Source: Succinivibrionaceae bacterium (lineage in GTDB: Bacteria > Pseudomonadota > Gammaproteobacteria > Enterobacterales > Succinivibrionaceae). From it: DNA of 37,979 nucleotides. The notes below the pieces were generated by a model. That model was not told the origin of the DNA. It did no database searches and was given only the letters and a program-made list of their open reading frames with translations. The DNA lies in assembly GCA_017480795.1 (NCBI GenBank), contig JAFURY010000031.1, positions 1 to 37,979 of the forward strand, written 5' to 3'. Positions 27,897 through 35,714 of the stretch are shown piece by piece; the stretch's first letter is position 1; the number at the start of each line of letters is the position of its first letter. The position numbers and the translations under genes were made by a program.

Positions 27897-29042
27897 GTGG
27901 AAGAAGTAAAAGCGGCCGAAACAAGTTCCGACAGCAGATTTGACGGCATCAGACCATACAGGGACGACGAGGTCGGAACCGTGATCTCCAGAATTCTGGC
28001 TGACGAGTCCTTCCTGACCTCCATCGTCAATTTTCAGTACCGCAGGCTCAGACTGCTGGGTCCGTTGCTCAAGCCGCTCATCAGACGCCGTCTTCAAAGC
28101 AAGTTCGGGCATATCGCCTCCGTTGCCGAGTTTCAGGATTATGTGGCCGTGTTTATGGAAAACATGATCAAAAACACCACCGACGGCGTTTCCTTCGAAG
28201 GCTTTGACCGGCTTGAGAAGGGCAAGGGCTATCTGTTCATTTCAAATCACCGTGACATCGCCCTGGATCCCGCCTTTATCGACCTGGGACTTCACCGTCG
28301 GGGGCTGGACACGGTGCGCATAGCCATCGGCGACAATCTGCTGAGAACCCAGCTGGCCACCGATCTGATGAAACTCAACCAGAGCTTCGTGGTGGACCGT
28401 TCCTCCAAGGGCAGAGAACTGCTCGCCTCCCTGTCTCTGCTGTCCGATTACATCAGACTGTCCCTCAGCGAGGGCCACTCCATCTGGATCGCCCAGCGGG
28501 AGGGCCGGGCAAAGGACGGCAACGATCAGACGGATCCTGCGATTCTGAAGATGTTCCATCTGGCCGGCCGCAAGCTGAAAATACCGTTCAGCCAGTACGT
28601 GAAGCAGCTTAACATTGTGCCGGTGGCCATTTCCTACGAGTACGATCCCGGCGATCAGGACAAGGCACACGAGCTGTACATGAAGGAGCGGGACGGCAGC
28701 TACGAGAAATCGCAGCTGGAGGATATCCAGAGCATCGTCAACGGCATCCAGGGCTACAAGGGCCGGATCTCAGTCAGAGTTGGAGAGCCGCTGAAGCAGG
28801 ATTTTGCTACGGTTGACGAGCTGGCCCGGCATATCGATGAGTATATCCACGGCAATTACCATCTTTATCCAAGCAATCTGGCGGCCGCCGGCAGGAAGTG
28901 CGAGCCGGGAGAAGAGAAGGCCGTGGCTGCCTTTGAGGAAAGGTTGGCGCAGGCGTCTGAAAACGAGCGGGAGCTTATCCGCAGCTACTATGCACGACCG
29001 GTGATCAACTCGGAAGTCGGCTCAGAAGACACCAGCGTCTGA
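27897..29042 (+). CDS. PlsC-like acyltransferase, cytosolic or membrane-associated
   Basis: The best start is GTG 27897, with GAGG 8 bases upstream, giving 381 residues that open MEEVKAAETSSDSR. The frame is open further left, but the likely promoter lies inside that extension. The glycerolphosphate acyltransferase motif is FISNHRDIALDPAFI (about 113-127), in which five residues separate His from Asp where PlsC usually has four. It is followed by the substrate-binding stretch IWIAQREGRAKDGND and a VPVAISYEYDPGD strand. The family probably transfers acyl groups to a phospholipid precursor, but the substrate cannot be told from sequence. There is no clear membrane helix. It stands alone between crp and pit with its own terminator. 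Confidence 0.75.
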   Translation: MEEVKAAETSSDSRFDGIRPYRDDEVGTVISRILADESFLTSIVNFQYRRLRLLGPLLKPLIRRRLQSKFGHIASVAEFQDYVAVFMENMIKNTTDGVSFEGFDRLEKGKGYLFISNHRDIALDPAFIDLGLHRRGLDTVRIAIGDNLLRTQLATDLMKLNQSFVVDRSSKGRELLASLSLLSDYIRLSLSEGHSIWIAQREGRAKDGNDQTDPAILKMFHLAGRKLKIPFSQYVKQLNIVPVAISYEYDPGDQDKAHELYMKERDGSYEKSQLEDIQSIVNGIQGYKGRISVRVGEPLKQDFATVDELARHIDEYIHGNYHLYPSNLAAAGRKCEPGEEKAVAAFEERLAQASENERELIRSYYARPVINSEVGSEDTSV

Positions 29043-29108
29043 CAAAAGTTCGTTGAAGTGCAGCTGTCCCTTTCCATGGAATCAGATGCTACGAACTCCA
29101 TACCCGAG

Positions 29109-29139
29109 AAACCTCCGCGCCGGTGTCGGGCGGAGGTTT
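29109..29139. terminator. Bidirectional terminator between the acyltransferase gene and pit
   Basis: AAACCTCCGC (29109-29118) and GCGGAGGTTT (29130-29139) form a ten-pair stem around an 11-base loop, with T-rich flank CTGTTTCTG on the plus strand. The two genes converge here. Confidence 0.85.
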
Positions 29140-29169
29140 TCTGTTTCTGAACAGTCATCTTCTCGCACT

Positions 29170-30477
29170 CTAGCTGAAGAAGAACTGGAGAATTTTGAAG
29201 AATATGATGGACAGGATGGTGCCTGACGGCAGCGTGATGATCCAGGAGGCGAAGATGCCGCTGATGACCCGCAGGTTGATGGCCGCGATACCGTGAGCCA
29301 GTCCGATGCCGATGATGGCGCCCACCAGGGTCTGGGTGGTGGAAATCGGCAGGCCGGTGCCGGAGGCGATGACCACGGTGGCGGCGGTGGCAAGCTGGGC
29401 GGCAAAGCCGCGGCTTGGGGTCAGGTGGGTTATCTTCACGCCCACGGTTTTCATGACCTTGTATCCCAGCGTGCTCAGGCCGATGACAATGCCCACCGCC
29501 CCGAGGGGCAGGATCCACCATTCAAGAGCGCTCGGATCGTAGGAACTGTCCCTGGCGTGGTTGACGGCGGACACCACTGCCGAAAGAGGGCCGATGGAAT
29601 TGGCCACGTCGTTGGAGCCGTGGGCGAAGGCCATGGCGCAGGCGGTGATGATCATCAGCACGCTGAAAATCTTCTCCACCTGCTTGTAGTTGTTGCGGCT
29701 TTTGCCCTTTTTGCGTTCCTTTTCCCCGTCCTTTTCGCTGTTTGGATTCTTTTCCGGGATCCGTCTGATGACCACGGCTCCAGCCGCCGCGGCCGCCAGA
29801 GCCAGCGCGCCTGAAATCAGGAACGAGGTTCCTGTGGTGATGTCATGGAAGCCGATATGCTGCAGGCCCGAGCTGACGGTGATGGATGAGATGACGAAAA
29901 CGGTGAGGGCGATGTAGAGGGGAGCTTTGCGTTTGGCATGCTTCATGGGATGAAAATGCCGGAAGATGCCTCTGAGAACGCTGACAAACAGCAGATAGGC
30001 GATGACGCCGGAGATCACCGGAGTGATGATCCAGGAGCCGAAGATGCCCCAGAGCATCCCCCAGTGGATGGCATCGGCTCCAACCGACAGCAGCGAGAAG
30101 CCGATGATGGCGCCGATGATGGTATGGGTGGTGGACACCGGCCAGCCCAGAATCGAGGCCAGAATGAGCCATGTGCCGGCTGCGAACATGGCCGAGATCA
30201 TGCCGAGGGTCAGATCGATGCCGTTGTCGCCGAAGGCTTCGGTATCCACAATGCCTTCCTTTATGGTGTTGGTTACCTGACCTCCCGCCAGGTACGCTCC
30301 GAGAAATTCAAATACCGCCGCTATTGCCAGGGCCTGCACCACCGTCAGGGATTTGGTGCCCACCGAGGTCGACATGGCGTTGGCCACATCGTTGGCTCCG
30401 ATGCCCCAGGCCATCAAGAAGCCCAGGGACGTGGCGATGACAATCAGCAGCGTTCCGTGTTCGATTAGCAGTTCCAT
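29170..30477 (-). CDS. pit: Low-affinity inorganic phosphate transporter, PiT family
   Basis: A proton- or cation-coupled symporter for metal-phosphate in the inner membrane. The 435-residue protein shows the duplicated PiT signature: WGIGANDVANAMSTSVG near residue 25 and AFAHGSNDVANSIGPLSAV in the second half. Each is followed by its partner motif (GWPVSTTHTIIGAIIG and LPISTTQTLVGAIIG). About ten hydrophobic segments surround a charged cytoplasmic loop (KNPNSEKDGEKERKKGKSRN). It is translated with the upstream DUF47 gene through a TGATG-type overlap. Confidence 0.93.
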   Translation of the reverse strand: MELLIEHGTLLIVIATSLGFLMAWGIGANDVANAMSTSVGTKSLTVVQALAIAAVFEFLGAYLAGGQVTNTIKEGIVDTEAFGDNGIDLTLGMISAMFAAGTWLILASILGWPVSTTHTIIGAIIGFSLLSVGADAIHWGMLWGIFGSWIITPVISGVIAYLLFVSVLRGIFRHFHPMKHAKRKAPLYIALTVFVISSITVSSGLQHIGFHDITTGTSFLISGALALAAAAAGAVVIRRIPEKNPNSEKDGEKERKKGKSRNNYKQVEKIFSVLMIITACAMAFAHGSNDVANSIGPLSAVVSAVNHARDSSYDPSALEWWILPLGAVGIVIGLSTLGYKVMKTVGVKITHLTPSRGFAAQLATAATVVIASGTGLPISTTQTLVGAIIGIGLAHGIAAINLRVISGIFASWIITLPSGTILSIIFFKILQFFFS

Positions 30478-31154
30478 CAGGCTCTCCCGACCATTGCTTC
30501 AAGCTTGGATCCCACGCGCTCGGCCTGATCCGCGAGATCGCCGATTTTGTTGAGAATGTCGTACAGAAAGATGGCATCTATCGGGTTGAGTTCGCTTTCC
30601 CGCTGATACAGCCGGTGGCGCAGCTCGATCTGAATGTTGTCGGTGTCGGTTTCGATGACGTCAAGCTCCTCCACCATCTGTTCCACCAGTTTGACCTCCT
30701 TGCCCCGGAAGCCGATTTCCAGCAGGTTCTCCAGCTCGGAGATGACCTTGGTGGCCAGCAGCGTGGCGTCAAGACATCGCCTGACGTACCTGAAGAAATC
30801 CTCTTCGATGTCCTTGGGCACATGCAGATGCCGTCCCAGAACTATGCCGGCGATATCCTTGGCCCGGTTGGCGATCTTGTCCTGCTGGGAAACCAGCTGG
30901 AGCAGATCGGTGCGGGCGAAGGGCATGAAAAGGCCGGTGGGAAGCTTCATTCGGATCTCCATTTTGATTTTGTCCGCTTCCTTCTCCATGGCCTTGATGC
31001 TCTGCTGTGCTTCCAGCGCCGCCTCCCAGTTGTCGGAAAACACGGCTTCGAAAAAAGGCAGCAGCTGGGTGCAGCACTCGTGAACCTTGCAGATATGCTT
31101 CACCAGCGGTTTCAGGGGTGATTTTGCGAAAATGGACTGGATAAGACCGTTCAT
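30477..31154 (-). CDS. DUF47 / PhoU-like protein, partner of Pit
   Basis: The 225 residues are all-alpha and carry the features of the TIGR00153 (DUF47) family: an N-terminal MNGLIQSIFAKSPLKPLVKH, a helical repeat with EKEADKIKMEIRMKLPTGLFMPFARTDLLQLV, and a second with NPIDAIFLYDILNKIGDLADQAERVG. The acidic helix motifs bind metal in PhoU relatives. Genes of this family are almost always found next to a PiT transporter and are thought to modulate it. Here it is first in the operon, and pit follows with overlapping codons. A promoter with an internal palindrome lies upstream. Confidence 0.88.
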   Translation of the reverse strand: MNGLIQSIFAKSPLKPLVKHICKVHECCTQLLPFFEAVFSDNWEAALEAQQSIKAMEKEADKIKMEIRMKLPTGLFMPFARTDLLQLVSQQDKIANRAKDIAGIVLGRHLHVPKDIEEDFFRYVRRCLDATLLATKVISELENLLEIGFRGKEVKLVEQMVEELDVIETDTDNIQIELRHRLYQRESELNPIDAIFLYDILNKIGDLADQAERVGSKLEAMVGRA

Positions 31155-31222
31155 GATTTACTCCGTGAAAGATGTCCGTCGCGCTTTCGGCGGCGACGCA
31201 TTACCTGATGGGTGTGTCCCGA

Positions 31223-31244
31223 ATTATAACATGCGCCTTGGCGC
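31223..31244 (-). promoter_or_regulatory. Promoter of the DUF47-pit operon with a palindromic operator candidate
   Basis: On the minus strand TATAAT (31228-31223) is a perfect -10 with TGT before it (extended -10). Two bases further upstream is the perfect 12-base palindrome GCGCCTTGGCGC (31233-31244), between the -10 and the -35 position. A symmetrical element here is well placed to bind a repressor. It does not look like a Pho box. The regulator is unknown. Confidence 0.5.
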
Positions 31245-31340
31245 AAAACGGCAATACCCGTTCGGTTTTGCGTTCCCCGCCGGAGAATTTTTGCGAGGTT
31301 TCATGGCGCGGATCGTCCGCCCGGCCGCCGTCTTTCGTCA

Positions 31341-31369
31341 TTCACAAGACTGGCAAAGTGCGATAAAAT
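31341..31369 (+). promoter_or_regulatory. Sigma-70 promoter of pcnB
   Basis: TTCACA (31341-31346) and TAAAAT (31364-31369) each match five of six consensus bases and are separated by 17 bases, 45 bases before the pcnB ATG. Confidence 0.65.
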
Positions 31370-31414
31370 TCACAATCAGCGTAAAACCAGTAATTACCAC
31401 AAGTTGCAGTCATA

Positions 31415-32773
31415 ATGTCCAACGAAAAACAAAAACCGCAGATCGACAAGAAAGAACAGCAGTTCCTGGCCGATCATGCGCTACCCGCCGGGCATCACCC
31501 GGTTTCTCCGCGGCTGATGAGCAGAAACGCCCTTGCCGTAACCCGCACTCTGAAGGCGGCCGGCTATCAGGCCTACATAGTTGGCGGCGCGGTGCGCGAC
31601 ATCTACATGGATACCAAGCCCAAGGATTTCGACGTGGCCACCAACGCCACTCCCGAGCAGGTCAGAGCTCTGTTCAGCCGCAACGCCCGCATTATCGGAA
31701 AACGCTTCAAGATCGTGCATGTGACCTTTGCCATGCGCACGCCAAGAGCCGAAATCATCGAGGTTACCACCTTCCGCGGATCCGGCGATGCCGTCTCCTC
31801 CAGCGAGAATCCCGACAAGAACACCGCCAGAATCGTTTCGGCAGCCAACGGAATGCTGGTGCGGGACAACACCTTCGGCACCATCATGGAGGACGTGGAC
31901 CGCAGAGACTTCACCATCAACGCTCTTTACTACGATCCGCTGACGGACACCGTCTATGATTTTCACGACGGCATCTCCGACCTGGCTAACGGAAGAATCG
32001 ACATCATCGGCGATCCCGGCACCCGCTATCACGAGGATCCGGTGCGAATGCTCAGAGCCATCCGCTTCAGCGGCAAGCTGGATATGGAGATCACTCCCCG
32101 CACCAGGGATCCAATCTATTCCATGGGCAGGCTGCTGGTGGACGTGTCCAACGCCAGAATGTACGACGAAATGGGCAAGATGCTGCTTACCGGCAACGCC
32201 CTGAAGACCTTCGAACTCATGAGAATGTTCAATCTGGTGCGCTACATCTTCCCGGATCTGGACGCTCTTCTGAATTCCGAGAACGGCGGAATGTGGCAGA
32301 AATTCCTCAATCTGGTATTCAAAGGAACCGACGACCGGATCCGGGCCAACCGCAAGCCGAACTCAAAATTCCTGTTCGCATGTCTCCTCTGGCCGGTGCT
32401 GGTGACCCGCATTCAGGATCAGATCGATCTTGCCGGGGGCTTTGTCAGACTGTCCAAGCGCAACGAGACCGATCTCTACGACGCCATGGACACGGTGCTT
32501 TCCCGTCAGTTCAAGCATACGGCCTATCCGCATTTCGTTTTCGAGGACATCGAGATCTTCTGGAAGCTGCTGGTCAGAATGCACCGCAGCGACACCTCGG
32601 AAAAGAGGCTTGCCGGCGTTCTCACCAACACCAACCTCAAGGGCGCCTATGATTTCCTGGTTTACTGGAATTCCGTAAACGGCAGAATTCAGCCGGTGGT
32701 GGACTACTGGGTGGGCCAGTTCAGGAAGGTGGGCATCAATTATGCCGATGCCAGCCCGGGCGTCAGAGCGTAG
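31415..32773 (+). CDS. pcnB: Poly(A) polymerase I
   Basis: Adds 3' poly(A) tails to RNA and so promotes its decay; also known as the plasmid copy-number gene. The 452 residues have the class II nucleotidyltransferase head: GYQAYIVGGAVRDIYMDTKP (about 50-69), then KDFDVATNATPEQV with the catalytic DxD. RRDFTINALYYDPLTDTVYD and the RNA-binding-type AIRFSGKLDMEI follow. CCA-adding enzymes share these motifs, but the length, the KDFDVATNATPEQV wording and the folK-pan neighbourhood favour PcnB. The start has no strong Shine-Dalgarno. Confidence 0.93.
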   Translation: MSNEKQKPQIDKKEQQFLADHALPAGHHPVSPRLMSRNALAVTRTLKAAGYQAYIVGGAVRDIYMDTKPKDFDVATNATPEQVRALFSRNARIIGKRFKIVHVTFAMRTPRAEIIEVTTFRGSGDAVSSSENPDKNTARIVSAANGMLVRDNTFGTIMEDVDRRDFTINALYYDPLTDTVYDFHDGISDLANGRIDIIGDPGTRYHEDPVRMLRAIRFSGKLDMEITPRTRDPIYSMGRLLVDVSNARMYDEMGKMLLTGNALKTFELMRMFNLVRYIFPDLDALLNSENGGMWQKFLNLVFKGTDDRIRANRKPNSKFLFACLLWPVLVTRIQDQIDLAGGFVRLSKRNETDLYDAMDTVLSRQFKHTAYPHFVFEDIEIFWKLLVRMHRSDTSEKRLAGVLTNTNLKGAYDFLVYWNSVNGRIQPVVDYWVGQFRKVGINYADASPGVRA

Positions 32774-32782
32774 GCGCGAGAG

Positions 32783-32846
32783 ACTCCGGCTGGAGTGTTG
32801 ATTCGGTCCTCGGACCGGGAGAGCGGGACGCAAGGGATTTTGCGTC
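32783..32846. repeat. Three tandem hairpins between pcnB and folK
   Basis: Three short inverted repeats follow each other. They are ACTCC/GGAGT (32783-32787, 32792-32796), CGGTCC/GGACCG (32804-32809, 32812-32817) and GACGCAA/TTGCGTC (32827-32833, 32840-32846). None has a T run. They fill most of the 100-base gap and could tune folK expression or protect the RNA. Confidence 0.55.
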
Positions 32847-32873
32847 TGGGGTTTCGGACATGGGAGTTTCTCG

Positions 32874-33377
32874 ATGAGCGAGGGCGTGGTGGCCTACGTG
32901 GCGCTGGGATCCAACCTTGAGGATCCCGTTTCCCAGGTGCGCGGCGCGCTGCGGGAACTGGAGGATATTCCCGCCTCCCGCGTGCTTGCGGTATCGGGAC
33001 TGTATCTCACCGCGCCTGTGGGACCCCAGGATCAGGATGATTTTGTCAATGCGGCGGCGGCTCTTGAAACCTCTCTGGCGCCGCTTGAACTGCTGGAAGC
33101 CCTGCAGAGCATCGAGCAGCGTCATCACCGGAGAAGACTGAGGCGCTGGGGACCCAGGACGCTGGACCTTGATCTGTTGCTTTACGGCGATCTGATCATC
33201 CGTCATCCCCGTCTTGCCGTTCCCCACCCTGAAATGAAGAAGCGCGCCTTTGTTCTCCTGCCTCTTGCCGATGTGGCCCCGGATCTTGCTCTGCCTGACG
33301 GATCCCGCGTCAGGGATCTGCTCTCCGGCGTCGACGCTTCCGGCTGCCGGACGCTTTCAGGCGACGGCGGATCCTGA
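32874..33377 (+). CDS. folK: 2-Amino-4-hydroxy-6-hydroxymethyldihydropteridine pyrophosphokinase (HPPK)
   Basis: Transfers pyrophosphate from ATP to the pterin precursor in folate synthesis. The 167-residue protein opens with VAYVALGSNLEDPVSQVRGAL, the family's start motif. The central VGPQDQDDFVNAA and the signature RRWGPRTLDLDLLLYGD, with the two magnesium-binding aspartates, follow. Next comes the nucleotide-binding HPRLAVPHPEMKKRAFVLLPL. It sits between pcnB and panB, as in E. coli. No strong Shine-Dalgarno precedes the ATG; GGGAG lies about 12 bases upstream. Confidence 0.95.
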   Translation: MSEGVVAYVALGSNLEDPVSQVRGALRELEDIPASRVLAVSGLYLTAPVGPQDQDDFVNAAAALETSLAPLELLEALQSIEQRHHRRRLRRWGPRTLDLDLLLYGDLIIRHPRLAVPHPEMKKRAFVLLPLADVAPDLALPDGSRVRDLLSGVDASGCRTLSGDGGS

Positions 33378-33437
33378 TGATGGTTTGACGCCGCAGCCGC
33401 GACGGATTAGGGCTCTTGGCGAATTTTTAGGAGTTGT

Positions 33438-34232
33438 ATGTCGAAAGTCACGATTTCATCCCTTCAGAAAATGAAGGACGAACATAAAAGGTTCGGAACC
33501 ATAACCGCCTATGATGCGGCCTTTGCCAGTCTCTTTGATTCCTGCGGTGTTCCGGCGCTGCTTGTCGGCGATTCCCTAGGCATGGTCATGCAGGGCAGAG
33601 AAAGCACCATCGGGGTGACCATCGAAGATATGGCCTATCACACCGCCTGCGTGGCCCGCAGCGTGAAAAACTCTCTTGTCATCGCCGACATGTCCTTCAT
33701 GACCTACGACACTCCTGAAAAGGCCTGCCTCAACGCCGCAAAACTGATGGAGGCCGGCGCCAGCGTGGTGAAAATAGAGGGAGGAGACTGGCTTGCGCCG
33801 GTGGTGGAGCGGCTGCTGCATAACGGCGTGCCGGTCTGCGCCCACATCGGTCTGACTCCCCAGTTTGTGAATGTCTTTGGCGGCTACAAGATCCAGGGCC
33901 GGGGCGAAGAGAACGCGAAAAGACTTCTTGATGCGGCTCTGGCCCTTGAGGCCGCCGGAGCCTGTCTTCTGGTGGCCGAGTGCGTGCCGGCGGATCTGGG
34001 GACGCTTCTGGCCCGGAGCCTTAAAATTCCGGTCATCGGCATAGGAGCCGGCAACGGCACCGACGGTCAGATTCTGGTAATGCATGACGCCTTCGGCATT
34101 ACGCCGGGCCATACTCCGAAATTCGCCCGCAACTTCCTGGCGGAGACCGGGGACATGAGAAAGGCGGTGGAGCTGTATCTTTCAGAGGTGGAAAGCGGAG
34201 CCTTTCCGAACCATCAGCAGAGCTTCAGCTGA
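33438..34232 (+). CDS. panB: 3-Methyl-2-oxobutanoate hydroxymethyltransferase
   Basis: First committed step of pantothenate synthesis: it forms ketopantoate from alpha-ketoisovalerate and methylene-tetrahydrofolate. At 264 residues it equals the E. coli length. Visible motifs are [26 protein letters not shown] with the magnesium-binding aspartate, [24 protein letters not shown] and the catalytic [11 protein letters not shown]. The end has [25 protein letters not shown] lies 4 bases before the ATG. panC follows after an unusual 157-base leader. Confidence 0.96.
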   Translation: MSKVTISSLQKMKDEHKRFGTITAYDAAFASLFDSCGVPALLVGDSLGMVMQGRESTIGVTIEDMAYHTACVARSVKNSLVIADMSFMTYDTPEKACLNAAKLMEAGASVVKIEGGDWLAPVVERLLHNGVPVCAHIGLTPQFVNVFGGYKIQGRGEENAKRLLDAALALEAAGACLLVAECVPADLGTLLARSLKIPVIGIGAGNGTDGQILVMHDAFGITPGHTPKFARNFLAETGDMRKAVELYLSEVESGAFPNHQQSFS

Positions 34233-34272
34233 AGCCTGAGTTTTCGACCTGGCGTATCATGGCGCCGATCGG

Positions 34273-34281
34273 TGCTATAAT
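34273..34281 (+). promoter_or_regulatory. Extended -10 promoter in front of panC
   Basis: TGC followed by a perfect TATAAT (34276-34281). No convincing -35. Transcription from it would start near 34288 and give a leader of about 100 bases ending in the hairpin at 34363-34381. Confidence 0.55.
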
Positions 34282-34393
34282 GCGCGGTGAGTATCGGCCG
34301 CCGGGACTAGGATCTGGCGGATCGGATGCGGAGAGTGGATTTTCAATCGGTTTGAACCAAGGAGGCGGGCTGGACCCGCTTTTTTATATATGA
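34280..34393 (+). CDS. Possible leader peptide of 37 codons ending in the panC start
   Basis: ATG 34280 opens a frame ending at TGA 34391-34393, so its stop overlaps the panC start as ATGA. The product begins MRGEYRPPGLGSGGSDAESG and is glycine-rich. Its ATG overlaps the -10 hexamer and has no Shine-Dalgarno, so only read-through transcripts from panB could carry it. It may be chance; the exact overlap is why it is listed. Confidence 0.12.
   Translation: MRGEYRPPGLGSGGSDAESGFSIGLNQGGGLDPLFYI
34359..34385 (+). promoter_or_regulatory. panC leader: Shine-Dalgarno, hairpin and T run
   Basis: AAGGAGG (34359-34365) is a perfect Shine-Dalgarno but ends 24 bases before the panC ATG. Between them GCGGG (34365-34369) and CCCGC (34375-34379) form a hairpin, extendable outwards by G-T and A-T pairs, followed by six T (34380-34385). 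As a terminator it would control panC transcription. As an RNA hairpin it could loop out the spacer and bring the Shine-Dalgarno close to the ATG. The sequence alone does not choose. Confidence 0.6.
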
Positions 34394-35253
34394 TAGTAGC
34401 AAGCGAAATACAGCAGGCCGCCAGTGCGGCCGCGGATCTCAGGGCGGCAGGAACTCTGGCGCTGGTTCCCACCATGGGCAATCTGCATGAGGGGCATCTG
34501 ACTCTGGTGAGAGCGGCCAGGAAAAACGCCAGATCGGTGGCCGTCAGCATTTTTGTGAATCCGCTGCAGTTCAACAATCCCAAGGATCTTGAAACCTATC
34601 CTCGGACTCTTGATGCAGATCTGGCCAAACTGGAGGGCGAGGGCGTCGATCTGGTGTTCACTCCCACGGCGGAGATCATGTATCCCGAGGGGATGGAAAA
34701 CCATACCTCGGTGTTCGTGCCAGGACTGTCCGACATGCTTGAGGGGGCTCTCCGTCCCGGTCATTTCAGAGGCGTCACCACGGTGGTCTCGAAACTGTTC
34801 AACATCTTCCGTCCCGACTGCGCCATGTTCGGGCTGAAGGATTTCCAGCAGGTGGCGGTGCTGAAGAAGATGGTCAGGGACATGGCCATCGGGGTGAAAA
34901 TCATCGAGGTGCCTATCGTGCGGGATCAGTCGGGCCTGGCGCTGAGCTCCCGCAACAGTCTTCTTTCGGAGGAGGAGCGGCGCAGAGCCTGTCTCATCAG
35001 TCGGGAGATGAACGCCATCAGGGAAGAGATCCTCTCCGGCAACCGTGATTTCGCCGCCGTGGTCTCCGCGGCCAGAGCCAGAATCGATGGCAACGAAGGC
35101 TTTCGGACCGATGCCATCGATATTGTGGATGCTCTGACGCTGAAGCCGGTGGATGAACATACTCTCAGAGCTGCGGTGCTGATGGCGGTATATCTGGGCA
35201 AGGTGAGACTTATCGACAGTGTCGCCTTCGATCTCGCTCCGGAACGCTGCTGA
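34390..35253 (+). CDS. panC: Pantothenate synthetase
   Basis: Joins pantoate and beta-alanine using ATP. The 287 residues start MIVASEIQQ, aligning with the N terminus of E. coli PanC, so ATG 34390 is right although no Shine-Dalgarno lies at the normal distance. The nucleotide-binding motif is LVPTMGNLHEGHLTLVR (HxGH, about 25-41). Others are VSIFVNPLQFNNPKDLETYPRT, LEGALRPGHFRGVTTVVSKLF, FGLKDFQQ and ALSSRNSLLS (the KMSKS-like loop). Downstream is panD, with its own candidate promoter. Confidence 0.96.
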   Translation: MIVASEIQQAASAAADLRAAGTLALVPTMGNLHEGHLTLVRAARKNARSVAVSIFVNPLQFNNPKDLETYPRTLDADLAKLEGEGVDLVFTPTAEIMYPEGMENHTSVFVPGLSDMLEGALRPGHFRGVTTVVSKLFNIFRPDCAMFGLKDFQQVAVLKKMVRDMAIGVKIIEVPIVRDQSGLALSSRNSLLSEEERRRACLISREMNAIREEILSGNRDFAAVVSAARARIDGNEGFRTDAIDIVDALTLKPVDEHTLRAAVLMAVYLGKVRLIDSVAFDLAPERC

Positions 35254-35280
35254 TTTTCTGCTATCATTATGTGCGGAATT

Positions 35281-35289
35281 TGCTAGAAT
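35281..35289 (+). promoter_or_regulatory. Extended -10 promoter in front of panD
   Basis: TGC followed by TAGAAT (35284-35289), 43 bases before the panD ATG, in the 78-base panC-panD gap. No clear -35. Confidence 0.45.
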
Positions 35290-35331
35290 AGATCACACTT
35301 TTTTCAGGTTTTGCTTTTTTAAGGTGATGGA

Positions 35332-35712
35332 ATGCAGAGAACATTGCTTCTTGGCAAGTTGCACAAAGCCCGTGTGACTCATGCCGTGCTTAATTACGAG
35401 GGATCCTGCAGCATTGATCTCGATCTCCTTGATGCGGCAGGTATTCTGGAAAACGAACAGATCGACATCTACAACGTGGATACCGGAGCCCGGTTTCATA
35501 CCTATGCCATTGCCGGGGAACGCGGCTCGGGCATGATCTCTCTCAACGGCGCGGCTGCCAGAATGGCCGCGGTGGGCGACACTGTCATCATCGCCGCCTA
35601 CGGCATTTTCACCGAGGACGAAGCCGCATCTCACAAGCCAAAGCTGGTGTACCTCAATGAAAAGAACCAGATTGTGCGCATCGGCAAAAGCATTCCGGTG
35701 CAGCTGAGCTGA
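35332..35712 (+). CDS. panD: Aspartate 1-decarboxylase precursor
   Basis: Makes beta-alanine for pantothenate. The 126-residue proenzyme equals the E. coli length. The self-cleavage site is YEGSC (G24-S25), where serine becomes the catalytic pyruvoyl group. K9 of [43 protein letters not shown] and [10 protein letters not shown] are all in place. An AAGGTGATGG ribosome site precedes the ATG. pth follows 2 bases after the stop. Confidence 0.96.
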   Translation: MQRTLLLGKLHKARVTHAVLNYEGSCSIDLDLLDAAGILENEQIDIYNVDTGARFHTYAIAGERGSGMISLNGAAARMAAVGDTVIIAAYGIFTEDEAASHKPKLVYLNEKNQIVRIGKSIPVQLS

Positions 35713-35714
35713 GC

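Noticed and set aside
32763..33227. Minus-strand frame opposite folK
   Set aside because: The plus strand carries unmistakable HPPK signatures and the antisense product looks random.
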